DNA of 64,000 nt from an uncultured Christensenella sp. Lineage in GTDB: Bacteria; Bacillota; Clostridia; Christensenellales; Pumilibacteraceae. Both the position numbers and the translations under genes were made by a program. A model generated the notes under the pieces. That model searched no databases. It worked only from the letters and a program-made list of their open reading frames with translations, and had not been told where the DNA came from. Location: assembly GCA_910577945.1 (NCBI GenBank), contig CAJTNI010000009.1:1-64000 (forward strand). The letters are read 5' to 3'. The stretch's first letter is position 1. Each line of letters begins with the position of its first letter. Of this stretch, positions 23,311-31,523 are shown piece after piece.

Positions 23311-24273
23311 ATGAAACAATCGCAAATAATAATAGAAAATTTAAAGCGCGCGTGCGGCTTGGACGTTACGGAAACGCAATTACCGGACGCCATGCCCGCG
23401 TGCGGCGCGCTGTGCGACGAGACGCGCGGCAAAACTGTGTTCGCGCTTCCGCTCGGCGGCAAAACGTACGCATTCGAGCTGGACGGCGCGGGCGAGAACG
23501 GGCTGCGGCTCGCTCTGCTCGCGCGCGAGTACAGCCTTACGGTTGCGACGCAGCCCGTTGACGGCGATAAGGGCATGCGCGCGTTTTTGAACGGCGGCGC
23601 GACGCCCGTCGGCGTGCGCGTAGGCGCGTTCGATTATTACGTGTTCGCGGTGTATTGCAAGGACAGACAAAAGAGCGTGCTCGAATATCTGTCGGCGATG
23701 GCGGGCGCGAGCGACGTAGTTTGCGACATGACGGACGACGTGATTGCGTTTTGCAAGAAAGTGGAGAACGACAGCGATTATCAATCGGCGGGCGAGTTTG
23801 CGGCGGTGCTGCGCGAAAATCTTGCCGAGGAAATCAAGTACGACGTCAAGATAGGCGTGGGCGGCGTCGCGCACGGCACGTCCGAGCTTGCGGCCATGTA
23901 CGGGTACGCCAATTCGGCGCTCGTCAGCGGCGCGGAGTTCGACCCTATCGGCAATATTTATTCGTACAAGGAATACGCGCTTTTGAACATGCTGTACGGC
24001 TTATCCGTCGTCGAGCGCGAGCGTTACGTAAAGACCGTGCTCGACAAAAACTACCGCGCGGTGCTGAGCGACGCCGAGCTAATGACGGCGGCGATTGCGT
24101 TCATGAACCACTCGCTCAATATTTCCGAGGCGAGCCGCAGCATGTACGTACACAGAAACACGCTTATATATCGGCTGGACAAAATAGAAAAAATGACGGG
24201 GCTGAATATCCGCAGCTTTAACGACGCCATGACTTTCCGCGCGGCGTACCTGATTTTCAAAACGATAAAATAG
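23311..24273 (+). CDS. PucR/CdaR-type helix-turn-helix regulator
   Basis: 320 residues. The last 70 residues match the PucR C-terminal HTH: AFMNHSLNISEASRSMYVHRNTLIYRLDKIEKMTGLNI, with the VHRNTLxYRL recognition helix and the closing FRAAYLIFK. The central part (about residues 145-240) resembles the GGDEF-like domain of CdaR/PucR proteins (IGVGGVAHGTSELAAMYGYA). The N-terminal 140 residues are poorly conserved and may sense a metabolite. As last gene of the amino-acid operon it may regulate that operon. Confidence 0.86.
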   Translation: MKQSQIIIENLKRACGLDVTETQLPDAMPACGALCDETRGKTVFALPLGGKTYAFELDGAGENGLRLALLAREYSLTVATQPVDGDKGMRAFLNGGATPVGVRVGAFDYYVFAVYCKDRQKSVLEYLSAMAGASDVVCDMTDDVIAFCKKVENDSDYQSAGEFAAVLRENLAEEIKYDVKIGVGGVAHGTSELAAMYGYANSALVSGAEFDPIGNIYSYKEYALLNMLYGLSVVERERYVKTVLDKNYRAVLSDAELMTAAIAFMNHSLNISEASRSMYVHRNTLIYRLDKIEKMTGLNIRSFNDAMTFRAAYLIFKTIK

Positions 24274-24328
24274 CCCGTAGACTTAAATCCGCGGGCTACG
24301 GGGCAGTTCCCCGTGCACGAACGCGCCG

Positions 24329-24559
24329 CTATTTCGCGCTTTGCATATCGAAATACTTGATAATCTGCCCGAGCGTTTTTGCGGGGATTATCTTTTTGAG
24401 CGTCGCGTACAGGTCTGTGCGCGGCGTTTGCGTATACATTTGCGTGAGCAGCGAGCCGAGCGCGGCGGGGTCGGAGCTCTGCGTCAGCTTTAACAGCGCT
24501 TGCTCGCGCTCGCCGAGCTTGCCCTTCAATAACAACGGCAGCATTTGCTTAAAATCCAT
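24329..24559 (-). CDS. Small helical hypothetical protein, 76 residues
   Basis: Not recognised. Entirely helical prediction (MDFKQMLPLLLKGKLGEREQ start; KIIPAKTLGQIIKYF near the end), no membrane helix or signal. Start ATG has an AAAGGAG site on the minus strand (24568-24574). It diverges from the similarly small gene at 24626, so the two may share a control region and function together. Confidence 0.6.
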   Translation of the reverse strand: MDFKQMLPLLLKGKLGEREQALLKLTQSSDPAALGSLLTQMYTQTPRTDLYATLKKIIPAKTLGQIIKYFDMQSAK

Positions 24560-24625
24560 GCGTATTTACTCCTTTTGCGAACATGTATATGCCGCGGCGC
24601 ATAAACTAATGCGGGAGATTACATA

Positions 24626-24898
24626 ATGCGCCGACTTAAAAATTACAGAGCGGAGACTTCCTCCGACGCCAAAACCGAGGCGGACGACCTCGCCGCCAAA
24701 TACTCGGGTAAGTCCGAAAACGAGCTTATGCAGGAGCTTTTGAAAAACGTGGCGCGCGCCAAGGGCGACGGCACGTTCAGCTCCGAGCAGCTGCGCGAAT
24801 TTATCGAATTCGTATCGCCCAACCTAGACGAAAAATCGCGCGCGCGGCTGGGCGAGCTGGTCGGCATGATAAACGGCGAGAGCGCGGACAATTCGTAA
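24626..24898 (+). CDS. Small charged helical hypothetical protein, 90 residues
   Basis: Not recognised. Highly charged and helical: KTEADDLAAKYSGKSENEL, then FSSEQLREFIEFVSPNLD and a final RARLGELVGMING helix. Start ATG with GGGAG at 24613-24617. It is divergently arranged with the 76-residue gene. Both have stretches of helices ended by short turns, as in small structural or regulatory proteins; no family can be named. Confidence 0.6.
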   Translation: MRRLKNYRAETSSDAKTEADDLAAKYSGKSENELMQELLKNVARAKGDGTFSSEQLREFIEFVSPNLDEKSRARLGELVGMINGESADNS

Positions 24899-24961
24899 CG
24901 CTGCGTTAGCAGCATAACGGCGCTCGTGTTTTGCGCGCTCGAAAAGCTGCGTATTTGTAAA

Positions 24962-26086
24962 TTACCTTGCGGCGATTTCGGACACGGCTTTTATAAAGAA
25001 CTCCACCTCCGCCGCGGTGTTGTGGTAGGATAGCGAGGCGCGCACCGCGCCCGTGTTCAGCGTGCCGTAAAACTTGTGGCACAGCGGCGCGCAGTGCAAT
25101 CCGCAGCGCACGGCTATGTCGTATTGCTCGCCGAGAATATCGCCGACGGTGGCGGAGTTAAGCCCATCGATATTAAAGCAGGCGATGGTCGGCATTACGT
25201 TGTACTTGCCGTACAGCCTTACGCCGTTTATTTTGGAAAGCTCGGTGCGCAGCGTTTCGCCCAGCTTGACAAGCCGCGCCGCGTCGCCGCGCGGTCGATT
25301 GTTATGGCAGGAAATCGCGGCGATGAGCGAGAATACCGATTGTACGGGCAGCGTGCCGCACTCGAAGCCTTCGGGCACGTCGTTCGGCTGTTCGGTTGTG
25401 TGCGACGCCGTGCCCGTGCCGCCGAACTTAATCGGTCTGAGCGGCGCGCCGTTTTTTACGCATAGGCAGCCTATGCCTTGCGGACCGTGCAATCCCTTGT
25501 GCGGCGAAAAGCACAGATAGTCGCAGCCGATTTCCTTCATGTTCACGTCGAGATAGCCGACCGATTGCGCGCCGTCCACGAGATACAGCAGCTTATGCCG
25601 TCTTGCGATGTTTCCGATTTGCGTGACGGGCGCGACTATGCCCGTAACGTTGGAAACGTGGTTGACTATAATCATGTACGTGTCGGGGCGAATAGCGCGT
25701 TCTATATCGGCGGGGTCGATTACGCCGTGCTTATCGGGCGACACCGCCGTAAACTCCGTGCCGTAGCGCTTGCCGAGCTCGCTTACGGGGCGCAGCACGC
25801 TGTTGTGCTCGTACATTGTCGTTACGATATGTCCGCCGCGCCGCGCAGTGCCGAAAATCGCCGTGTTCAGCGCGTCCGTGCAATTCAGCCCGAATATAAC
25901 CTCGTCCGCGCCGACGAGCTTGCAAACGGCTTTTCTGCCCTCGTAGACGATTGTGGCGGCTTTGACCGCTGCGGCGTGACTGCCTCTGCCCGCGTTGGCG
26001 CACAGCGCTTTTAGCGCGTAGCCATCCGACCTGATTACGCTTTCGGGCTTGACGTACGTGGTTGCGGCGTTATCCAAATAAATCAT
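24962..26086 (-). CDS. Cysteine desulfurase family protein (SufS/Csd-like)
   Basis: 374 residues. PLP-dependent fold-type I enzyme that removes sulfur (or selenium) from cysteine. It begins MIYLDNAATTYVKPESV, continues NAGRGSHAAAV, then TMYEHNSVLRP, VNHVSNVTG, LYLVDGAQSVGYLDV (cofactor aspartate), CFSPHKGLHGPQGIG (PLP lysine, about residue 198) and VRCGLHCAPLCH, where a cysteine is placed as the persulfide acceptor. The frame is open far upstream, but only the ATG at 26086 gives the conserved N-terminus; a CGGAG site precedes it. It diverges from a DUF3343 gene, a common pairing in Bacillota. Confidence 0.92.
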   Translation of the reverse strand: MIYLDNAATTYVKPESVIRSDGYALKALCANAGRGSHAAAVKAATIVYEGRKAVCKLVGADEVIFGLNCTDALNTAIFGTARRGGHIVTTMYEHNSVLRPVSELGKRYGTEFTAVSPDKHGVIDPADIERAIRPDTYMIIVNHVSNVTGIVAPVTQIGNIARRHKLLYLVDGAQSVGYLDVNMKEIGCDYLCFSPHKGLHGPQGIGCLCVKNGAPLRPIKFGGTGTASHTTEQPNDVPEGFECGTLPVQSVFSLIAAISCHNNRPRGDAARLVKLGETLRTELSKINGVRLYGKYNVMPTIACFNIDGLNSATVGDILGEQYDIAVRCGLHCAPLCHKFYGTLNTGAVRASLSYHNTAAEVEFFIKAVSEIAAR

Positions 26087-26110
26087 GACAGAACACACTC
26101 CGAATTCATA

Positions 26111-26129
26111 TAACGGTAATAAGCCGTTA
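26111..26129. promoter_or_regulatory. Inverted repeat in the divergent cysteine desulfurase/DUF3343 region
   Basis: TAACGG (26111-26116) and CCGTTA (26124-26129) form a 6-bp dyad with a 7-bp centre, between the two divergent start codons. It could be an operator or a leader hairpin. Confidence 0.35.
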
Positions 26130-26185
26130 CTACTAGAAAATGCGAAATTTGACGGTTTAGAACAAAAAAGAGGAAATTTGGGAAT

Positions 26186-26440
26186 ATGCACTACATTTTT
26201 TCGTTTTCTTCGCGAAATAGCGCGATGCGGTTTTGCGATGCGGTCGTGTCGTTCGGCGGGTTCGCCAAGCTGGTCAATTCGCCGATAGAGAGCGGGGCGG
26301 GCTGCGGGCTGGCGGTCAAGTGCTCCGACTACGAGCTGTGCGAGGGCGTGCTCAACCGCGGGCATTACGCGGCGCTGCGCGCAATATACGAGTTCGACGG
26401 GGAAAACTACAAGACGCTGTACAATGCGTTCAATCAGTAA
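26186..26440 (+). CDS. DUF3343 putative sulfur/selenium-carrier-like protein
   Basis: 84 residues, the normal size. DUF3343 proteins are predicted Se/S carriers and usually lie next to a cysteine desulfurase or SelD/YedF-type genes. Features: HYIFSFSSRNSAMRFCDAV at the start and SGAGCGLAVKCSDYELCEGVL in the middle, where the GCGLA cysteine is the candidate carrier residue. GAGGA at 26170-26174 is the ribosome site. Its partner is the divergent gene at 24962-26086. Confidence 0.85.
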   Translation: MHYIFSFSSRNSAMRFCDAVVSFGGFAKLVNSPIESGAGCGLAVKCSDYELCEGVLNRGHYAALRAIYEFDGENYKTLYNAFNQ

Positions 26441-26482
26441 CGGCAAAAATATATATAATAAGGTTGAATACCCGAATTTATG

Positions 26483-26511
26483 TTTACTTTTTTCGTTCGG
26501 CGTGGTAAAAT
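26483..26511 (+). promoter_or_regulatory. Promoter of the nth-obgE operon
   Basis: TTTACT (26483-26488), 17 bp, TAAAAT (26506-26511), leaving a leader of about 55 nt with a GGGCG...CGCCC inverted repeat (26521-26559). Confidence 0.55.
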
Positions 26512-26573
26512 AATGCAAAGGGCGGGGTGGCGCGCTATCGCTCAGCCGCTGCGCCCGTTTACGGATATTCACT

Positions 26574-27203
26574 ATGGAAATACTTAAAAGATTAACCGAG
26601 GCGTACCCGAACGCTACGTGCGAGCTTAATTACGGGAGCGATTTCGAGCTGTTGGTTTCGGTCATACTGAGCGCGCAGTGCACGGACAAGCGCGTCAACG
26701 CCGTTACCGCCGAGCTGTTCAAGGTCGCGAATACGCCGCAGGCGTTTTGCGATATGCCGCAGCCCGAGCTGGAAGAGCGCATCAAAAGCTGCGGACTGTA
26801 CCGCAACAAGGCGGCGAGCATAAAGTCGTGCTGCAAGGAGCTTACCGAACGGTTCGGCGGCAAAGTGCCGAGCACGCGCGAGGAGCTTATGTCGCTCGCG
26901 GGCGTGGGGCGCAAGACAGCCAACGTGGTGCTCAGTATTGCGTTTAACGAGCCCGCAATCGCGGTGGATACGCACGTGTTCCGCGTGGCGCACCGCTTGG
27001 GGCTTTCGAGCGGCAAAACGCCCGACGAGGTGGAGCGCGATTTGTGCGCGGCGTTCGAGCCGAAGGATTATCGCGACGTGCACTTTTTGCTCATACGCCA
27101 CGGCAGAGACTGCTGTCATGCGCGCAATCCCGAATGCGACGGGTGCTTTTTGAACGGGTTGTGTCCGTCGCGCGGCGCGGACAAGCCCAAGGCGAATACA
27201 TAA
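26574..27203 (+). CDS. nth: Endonuclease III
   Basis: 209 residues. DNA glycosylase/AP lyase that removes oxidised pyrimidines in base excision repair. The helix-hairpin-helix SLAGVGRKTANVVLS (about residue 110) is followed by IAVDTHVFRVAHRLGL, which contains the catalytic aspartate; the catalytic lysine lies in SAQCTDKRVN. The [4Fe-4S] cluster loop is intact at the C-terminus: C-x6-C-x2-C-x5-C (CCHARNPECDGCFLNGLC). It is the first gene of a long operon. Confidence 0.96.
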   Translation: MEILKRLTEAYPNATCELNYGSDFELLVSVILSAQCTDKRVNAVTAELFKVANTPQAFCDMPQPELEERIKSCGLYRNKAASIKSCCKELTERFGGKVPSTREELMSLAGVGRKTANVVLSIAFNEPAIAVDTHVFRVAHRLGLSSGKTPDEVERDLCAAFEPKDYRDVHFLLIRHGRDCCHARNPECDGCFLNGLCPSRGADKPKANT

Positions 27204-27220
27204 AAACGAGACGGAGCCAT

Positions 27221-28477
27221 ATGTTTACCGACAGAGCGAAAATTTATATAAAAGCGGGCGACGGCGGCGACGGCTGTACGTCGTTCTACACCGAAAAGTA
27301 CGTGCCCAACGGCGGACCGGACGGCGGCGACGGCGGCGACGGCGGCAATATCGTAATTGCGGTCGAGCCCTCGCGCGCGTCGCTGTCCGAATACCGCTTG
27401 GGCAAGCATTATCGCGCCGAAAACGGCGGCAACGGCTCGGGCAAAAACCGCCACGGCAAAAACGGCGCGGACACGGTGCTGTACGTGCCGCGCGGCACGG
27501 TGGTGCGCGACGCGGAAAGCGGCGCGATTATCGCCGACCTGTTCTATGCGGACGACAAAGTGACGGTTTTGGAGGGCGGCATAGGCGGCAAGGGCAACGC
27601 GCGATTCAAGTCGTCGCGCCGTCAAGCCCCCGGGTTCAGTCAAAAGGGCGAGCCGACAAAGGAGCGCGCGGTGGTTTTGGAGCTTAAAACCATTGCCGAC
27701 GTGGGGCTCGTCGGGTTTCCGAACGCGGGCAAATCGACGCTGCTGTCGGTAATGACGCGCGCCAATCCAAAGATAGCCAACTATCCGTTTACCACGCTTT
27801 CGCCCAATCTGGGCGTGTGCGCGCGCGACGATTTTTCGTTCCTGATAGCCGATATACCCGGGCTAATCGAGGGCGCGAGCGGCGGCGCGGGGCTGGGACA
27901 CAAGTTTTTGCGGCACGTGGACAGGACGCGGCTTATCGTGCACGTAGTGGACGTTGCTGGCACGGACGGCAGAGACCCCATATACGACTACAACACGGTC
28001 AACAACGAGCTTAAAACGTACAACGGCGAGCTTGCGGACGTGCCGCAGATAATCGCGCTCAACAAGACCGATTGCGCGTCGCAAGAGCGGATAGACGCTT
28101 TTCGTGCGGCGGTGGACGGCGAGATATACGAGATTAGCGGAGCGACGCACGCGGGCGTGGCGGCGCTTACGGACGCGATAATCGCAAAACTCAAAACGCT
28201 GCCGCCGCAAACGCCGATTGAGTTCGAGCCGTTTTCGTACGAAACGGCAGACCCCAATTCATTTAGCGTTACCCGTGCCGACGACGGCGCGTTCGTGCTC
28301 GGCGGCGAGCTTATAGAGCGGCTCGCGCGCACGGTCATCTTGGAGGACCGCGACAGCTTCATGTATTTTCAGCGCAGGCTCGACACGAGCGGCGTTACAA
28401 AGCAACTAAAAAAGGCGGGTGTCAAGGACGGCGATACCGTCCGCATACTCGATACGGAGTTCACTTATGAAGAGTAA
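27221..28477 (+). CDS. obgE: GTPase Obg/CgtA
   Basis: 418 residues. Ribosome-associated GTPase needed for 50S maturation. The glycine-rich Obg fold occupies residues 1-158 (KAGDGGDGCTSF, GGPDGGDGGDGGNI). The G domain has GFPNAGKST (P loop, about residue 166), the switch region YPFTTLSPNLG, DIPGLIEGA and the NKTD motif; TGA-type SGAT follows. The C-terminal OCT domain (about residues 345-418) ends in VRILDTEFTYEE. Start ATG 27221, after GGAGCC. It overlaps the next gene by 11 bp. Confidence 0.97.
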   Translation: MFTDRAKIYIKAGDGGDGCTSFYTEKYVPNGGPDGGDGGDGGNIVIAVEPSRASLSEYRLGKHYRAENGGNGSGKNRHGKNGADTVLYVPRGTVVRDAESGAIIADLFYADDKVTVLEGGIGGKGNARFKSSRRQAPGFSQKGEPTKERAVVLELKTIADVGLVGFPNAGKSTLLSVMTRANPKIANYPFTTLSPNLGVCARDDFSFLIADIPGLIEGASGGAGLGHKFLRHVDRTRLIVHVVDVAGTDGRDPIYDYNTVNNELKTYNGELADVPQIIALNKTDCASQERIDAFRAAVDGEIYEISGATHAGVAALTDAIIAKLKTLPPQTPIEFEPFSYETADPNSFSVTRADDGAFVLGGELIERLARTVILEDRDSFMYFQRRLDTSGVTKQLKKAGVKDGDTVRILDTEFTYEE

Positions 28478-30176
28478 CGTACAAAAAATCGCCGTGCTTG
28501 GCGGCAGCTTCGACCCGTTGCATTTCGGGCACATAGATATAGTTAAAAACCTCGAAAAAGTATTCGACCGCGTGATTGTCATGCCGTCGTTCGTTTCGCC
28601 GTTCAAGAGCGGCGCGACCGACGCGGCGACGCGCTTCAAACTGTGCAAAAGGGCGTTTTCGTCCGACAGGACGGAGGTGTCGCGCTACGAGATTTCCAAT
28701 AAGGGCGTCAGTTACAGCGTGGACACCGCCGCGTACTTGGCGAAAAAATACGCGGGGCAAAAGCTGTTTTGGGTGATAGGCAGCGAGGAATTGGTGCGGC
28801 TCGACAAGTGGCGCGATATCGACAGGCTCAAAACGCTGGTCGAGTTTTTCGTCGTGCCGCGTCCGCAATTCGATATAAACGAAACGGCGTTAAAGGCGCT
28901 CAAAGCGCGCAAAATCAAGCTTAAAATCGCCAAGTTCTCGGGCGTGGATATTTCGTCCACGCGCATCAGAATAGATATGGCGTTCGGCAAGCCCAACGGC
29001 TTTATGCCCGATTTCGTGTATGCGTGCGCCGTAAAGAACGGACTGTTCAATCCGTACGGCAAGTACGCCGCCGCGCTCGGCAACATGATTAACGAGCGCA
29101 GGATAGAGCACACGTACCGCACGGCGGTGCGCGGCGCGCAGCTCGCCAAGCTGTACGGCGCGGACGTAAACGACGCGGTTATCGCGTGCATACTGCACGA
29201 TATAGGCAAGGACAAGGCGGAAAAGTTCGAGAGCAAGGTCGACACGCACGGATATCCCGAAAAGTGCGCGCACGCCCCCGTCGGCGCGTATATCGCCAAA
29301 AACGTTTTCGACGTATCGGACGAGATAGCGGAAGCTATACGCACGCATTCTACGGGCGACGATGGCATGTCGCTGCTCGGCGAGGTGACGTATCTTGCCG
29401 ACAAGACCGAGAGCGGCAGAAAATACAAAGCGTTTGCTTATCAATGCGAGCTGTGTGCGCTCGATAAGGATTTGGCAATGTTATTCGCGCTCAAAGAGGT
29501 GAGCAGCCTGGACGGCGTAGAGCCCAACAAATATTCCAAGCACGCGCTCAAATACTATGCGGCGCGCTGTGCGGGTAAGGAGCTGCCCGAGCAAAAAACG
29601 CCGTCGGCGGTAATCAATCTCGGCGGGTCGCTGCCCGCGGTGCGCGCGTCGGCGGCGGTGTCCGAGGTGGGGTCGAAGGCGGTGCGCGTCGCGCATTCCA
29701 AGCAGGTGCGCGTTGTCGCGGACGCAGTAAAGCCCGAGGTAAAGCCCGAGGTCGAAGATAAAGCGGCGAGTGTCGACGAAACGGAAACGACTGCGCCCGT
29801 AAAGGCGTTTGCGCCGACGGACGACGGACAAAAGCTCAATTACGATATAGCGGAAACCGTGGCGGCGGAGCTCGATTTGCACAAGGCGCGCGACATAGAC
29901 ATAATCGACGTAGGCGGAAAAACCGTAATAACCGATTATTTCGTAATCGCCTCGGCGAGCTCGACCACGGCGGTCAAGGCGCTGTGCGGGTATGTGGAGG
30001 ACGTGCTCACCAAAAAGTACGGGCTCGACCCGTTAAAACGCGACACAAACAGCGAGTGGGTCGCGCTCGATTACGGCGGAGTTATCGTGCATGTGTTCAC
30101 CGACAGAATGCGCGAGTTTTACAACATAGAAAGATTGTGGGCGGACGGCGGCAACGTGCTGCGTCGCGGAGAGTAA
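28467..30176 (+). CDS. NadD-YqeK-RsfS trifunctional fusion
   Basis: 569 residues joining three proteins that are separate neighbours in Bacillus. Residues 5-195: nicotinate-nucleotide adenylyltransferase (NadD), with LGGSFDPLHFGHIDI and the SSTRIR motif; it makes NaAD for NAD synthesis. Residues 205-370: YqeK-type HD phosphatase (symmetrical Ap4A hydrolase family), with RIEHTYR, CILHDIGKDK, PVGAYIAKNVF and YLADKTESGRKY. Residues 375-455: a low-complexity linker with VKPEVKPEVE. Residues 458-565: ribosomal silencing factor RsfS, with TDYFVIASASSTTAVKAL, EWVALDYGG and FYNIERLWAD. All active-site motifs look intact. It follows obgE directly, so ribosome assembly and silencing genes are together. 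Confidence 0.94.
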   Translation: MKSNVQKIAVLGGSFDPLHFGHIDIVKNLEKVFDRVIVMPSFVSPFKSGATDAATRFKLCKRAFSSDRTEVSRYEISNKGVSYSVDTAAYLAKKYAGQKLFWVIGSEELVRLDKWRDIDRLKTLVEFFVVPRPQFDINETALKALKARKIKLKIAKFSGVDISSTRIRIDMAFGKPNGFMPDFVYACAVKNGLFNPYGKYAAALGNMINERRIEHTYRTAVRGAQLAKLYGADVNDAVIACILHDIGKDKAEKFESKVDTHGYPEKCAHAPVGAYIAKNVFDVSDEIAEAIRTHSTGDDGMSLLGEVTYLADKTESGRKYKAFAYQCELCALDKDLAMLFALKEVSSLDGVEPNKYSKHALKYYAARCAGKELPEQKTPSAVINLGGSLPAVRASAAVSEVGSKAVRVAHSKQVRVVADAVKPEVKPEVEDKAASVDETETTAPVKAFAPTDDGQKLNYDIAETVAAELDLHKARDIDIIDVGGKTVITDYFVIASASSTTAVKALCGYVEDVLTKKYGLDPLKRDTNSEWVALDYGGVIVHVFTDRMREFYNIERLWADGGNVLRRGE

Positions 30177-30180
30177 CGGC

Positions 30181-31065
30181 TTGGGCTTCGAGGCGGACAT
30201 AATCAAGGCGTTGCAAACGCTGTCCAACGGGTTTACCGATTTCGTCGGCAAAGCGACCTCGCTTTTCGGCACGGAATATCTGTTCTTGGCGGTGGCGGTG
30301 ACGCTGTATTGGTGCATAGACAAGGCATATGCGTACAGATTTTTCAACGTGTATATTCTCGGCGTGGCGGTAACAAACTTTTTCAAGCAGGGGTTCAAGC
30401 GTCCGCGTCCGTTCAACGCGTATCCCGATAAGGTAGTCAGCATAGGCGACCCCGAAACCACATACTCGTTCCCGTCGGGGCATACGGAAAGCATAGCGTC
30501 GATATCGACGCTGCTTACCGTCAAGTACGGCAAAAAGCACAGGGCAGTGCCCGTCGTGTTCGCCGTGCTCACGCTGCTTGTCATGCTGTCGCGCATGTAT
30601 TTGGGGCAGCACTATTTATCGGACGTGTTTTGCGGCTTGACGCTGGGCGTACTCGTCGCTATCGCGTTCAACGCGTTGCTGTCGCTGTTCGGCAGCCGCG
30701 AGGAGCTGTTTTTGATACCCGCCGCCGTATTGACGGCTGTGTTAATCGGCGTAATGTACGGCACGGGCATGGACGGCGCGAGCGGCGCGGATATCTTAAA
30801 GGGCGTCGGCGCGTTCGTTGCGTTCGATATCGGGTACTTTTTGGAAAAGAAATTCGTCAAGTACGACGTCGCGGTAAATCGCAAGTGGTGGAAATGCGCG
30901 CTGCGCATCGTTTTGGGCGGCGGCGTTGCGATAGCCGTGCAGCAAACGTTCAAGCTGTTTTTGCCGTCCGATATCCCTATGCTGTACGGATTTTTGCGGT
31001 ATTTCATTATGGCGTTTTGGGCGGCGTTCGTCGCTCCCGTGATTTTTAAAGCGATTAAGCTTTAA
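30181..31065 (+). CDS. PAP2-family membrane phosphatase
   Basis: 294 residues, about seven transmembrane helices. The three acid-phosphatase motifs are present: KQGFKRPRPF (K-x6-RP, about residue 75), SFPSGHTES (about 100) and SRMYLGQHYLSDVF (about 140). Family members dephosphorylate lipids such as undecaprenyl pyrophosphate or phosphatidic acid on the outer face of the membrane. Start TTG follows GGAGAG (30167-30172) and 4 bp after the previous stop. The last third (residues 180-294) extends beyond the minimal domain with more membrane helices. Confidence 0.9.
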   Translation: MGFEADIIKALQTLSNGFTDFVGKATSLFGTEYLFLAVAVTLYWCIDKAYAYRFFNVYILGVAVTNFFKQGFKRPRPFNAYPDKVVSIGDPETTYSFPSGHTESIASISTLLTVKYGKKHRAVPVVFAVLTLLVMLSRMYLGQHYLSDVFCGLTLGVLVAIAFNALLSLFGSREELFLIPAAVLTAVLIGVMYGTGMDGASGADILKGVGAFVAFDIGYFLEKKFVKYDVAVNRKWWKCALRIVLGGGVAIAVQQTFKLFLPSDIPMLYGFLRYFIMAFWAAFVAPVIFKAIKL

Positions 31066-31076
31066 GAGGTAAGCGT

Positions 31077-31523
31077 ATGAACTGCGGATTGGGGCGCGGA
31101 CAAAAGCGCGTGTATGATATAAAGACCGCCGAGCAAATGAAAAAGCTGGGCGCGCGGCTTGCCGTACAGCTTGGCGGCGGCGACGTGGTACTGCTTTCGG
31201 GCGAGCTTGGCGCGGGCAAGACGGTGTTTTGCAAGGGGCTCGCGGCGGGGCTGGGCGTTGCCGAGCCCGTCGTTTCGCCTACGTTTACGTTGATGAACGA
31301 ATATTTCGGGCGCGCCGTCAAGCTGTGTCATTTCGACGCGTACCGTCTTGCCGACGCGGACGAGGCGGCGGCGGCGGGGCTGACCGACTTTATAGGCAAT
31401 CCCGAATGCGTGTGCGCCGTCGAGTGGTGGGAAAACGTACCCGAGCTTTTCGACGGCTTGAACGTTGTGCACGTGTCGGTCGCAAAGACCGAGAACGGCG
31501 GCAGAGAGGTGGTGATAGAATGA
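31077..31523 (+). CDS. tsaE: tRNA t6A biosynthesis ATPase TsaE
   Basis: 148 residues. P-loop ATPase of the TsaBDE complex that makes N6-threonylcarbamoyladenosine at position 37 of ANN-decoding tRNAs. Walker A is LLSGELGAGKTVFCKGL (about residue 40); VSPTFTLMNEY and HFDAYRLADADE follow, and CAVEWWENVPEL is the characteristic late tryptophan motif. It overlaps tsaB by ATGA. The partner TsaD is not in this window. Confidence 0.95.
   Translation: MNCGLGRGQKRVYDIKTAEQMKKLGARLAVQLGGGDVVLLSGELGAGKTVFCKGLAAGLGVAEPVVSPTFTLMNEYFGRAVKLCHFDAYRLADADEAAAAGLTDFIGNPECVCAVEWWENVPELFDGLNVVHVSVAKTENGGREVVIE

Noticed and set aside
24271..24316. TAGCCCG/CGGGCTA repeat after the PucR-type gene as an intrinsic terminator
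   Set aside because: The stem is followed by GGGGCAG rather than a T run; it might be a Rho-independent terminator only with poor efficiency, so it was not listed.
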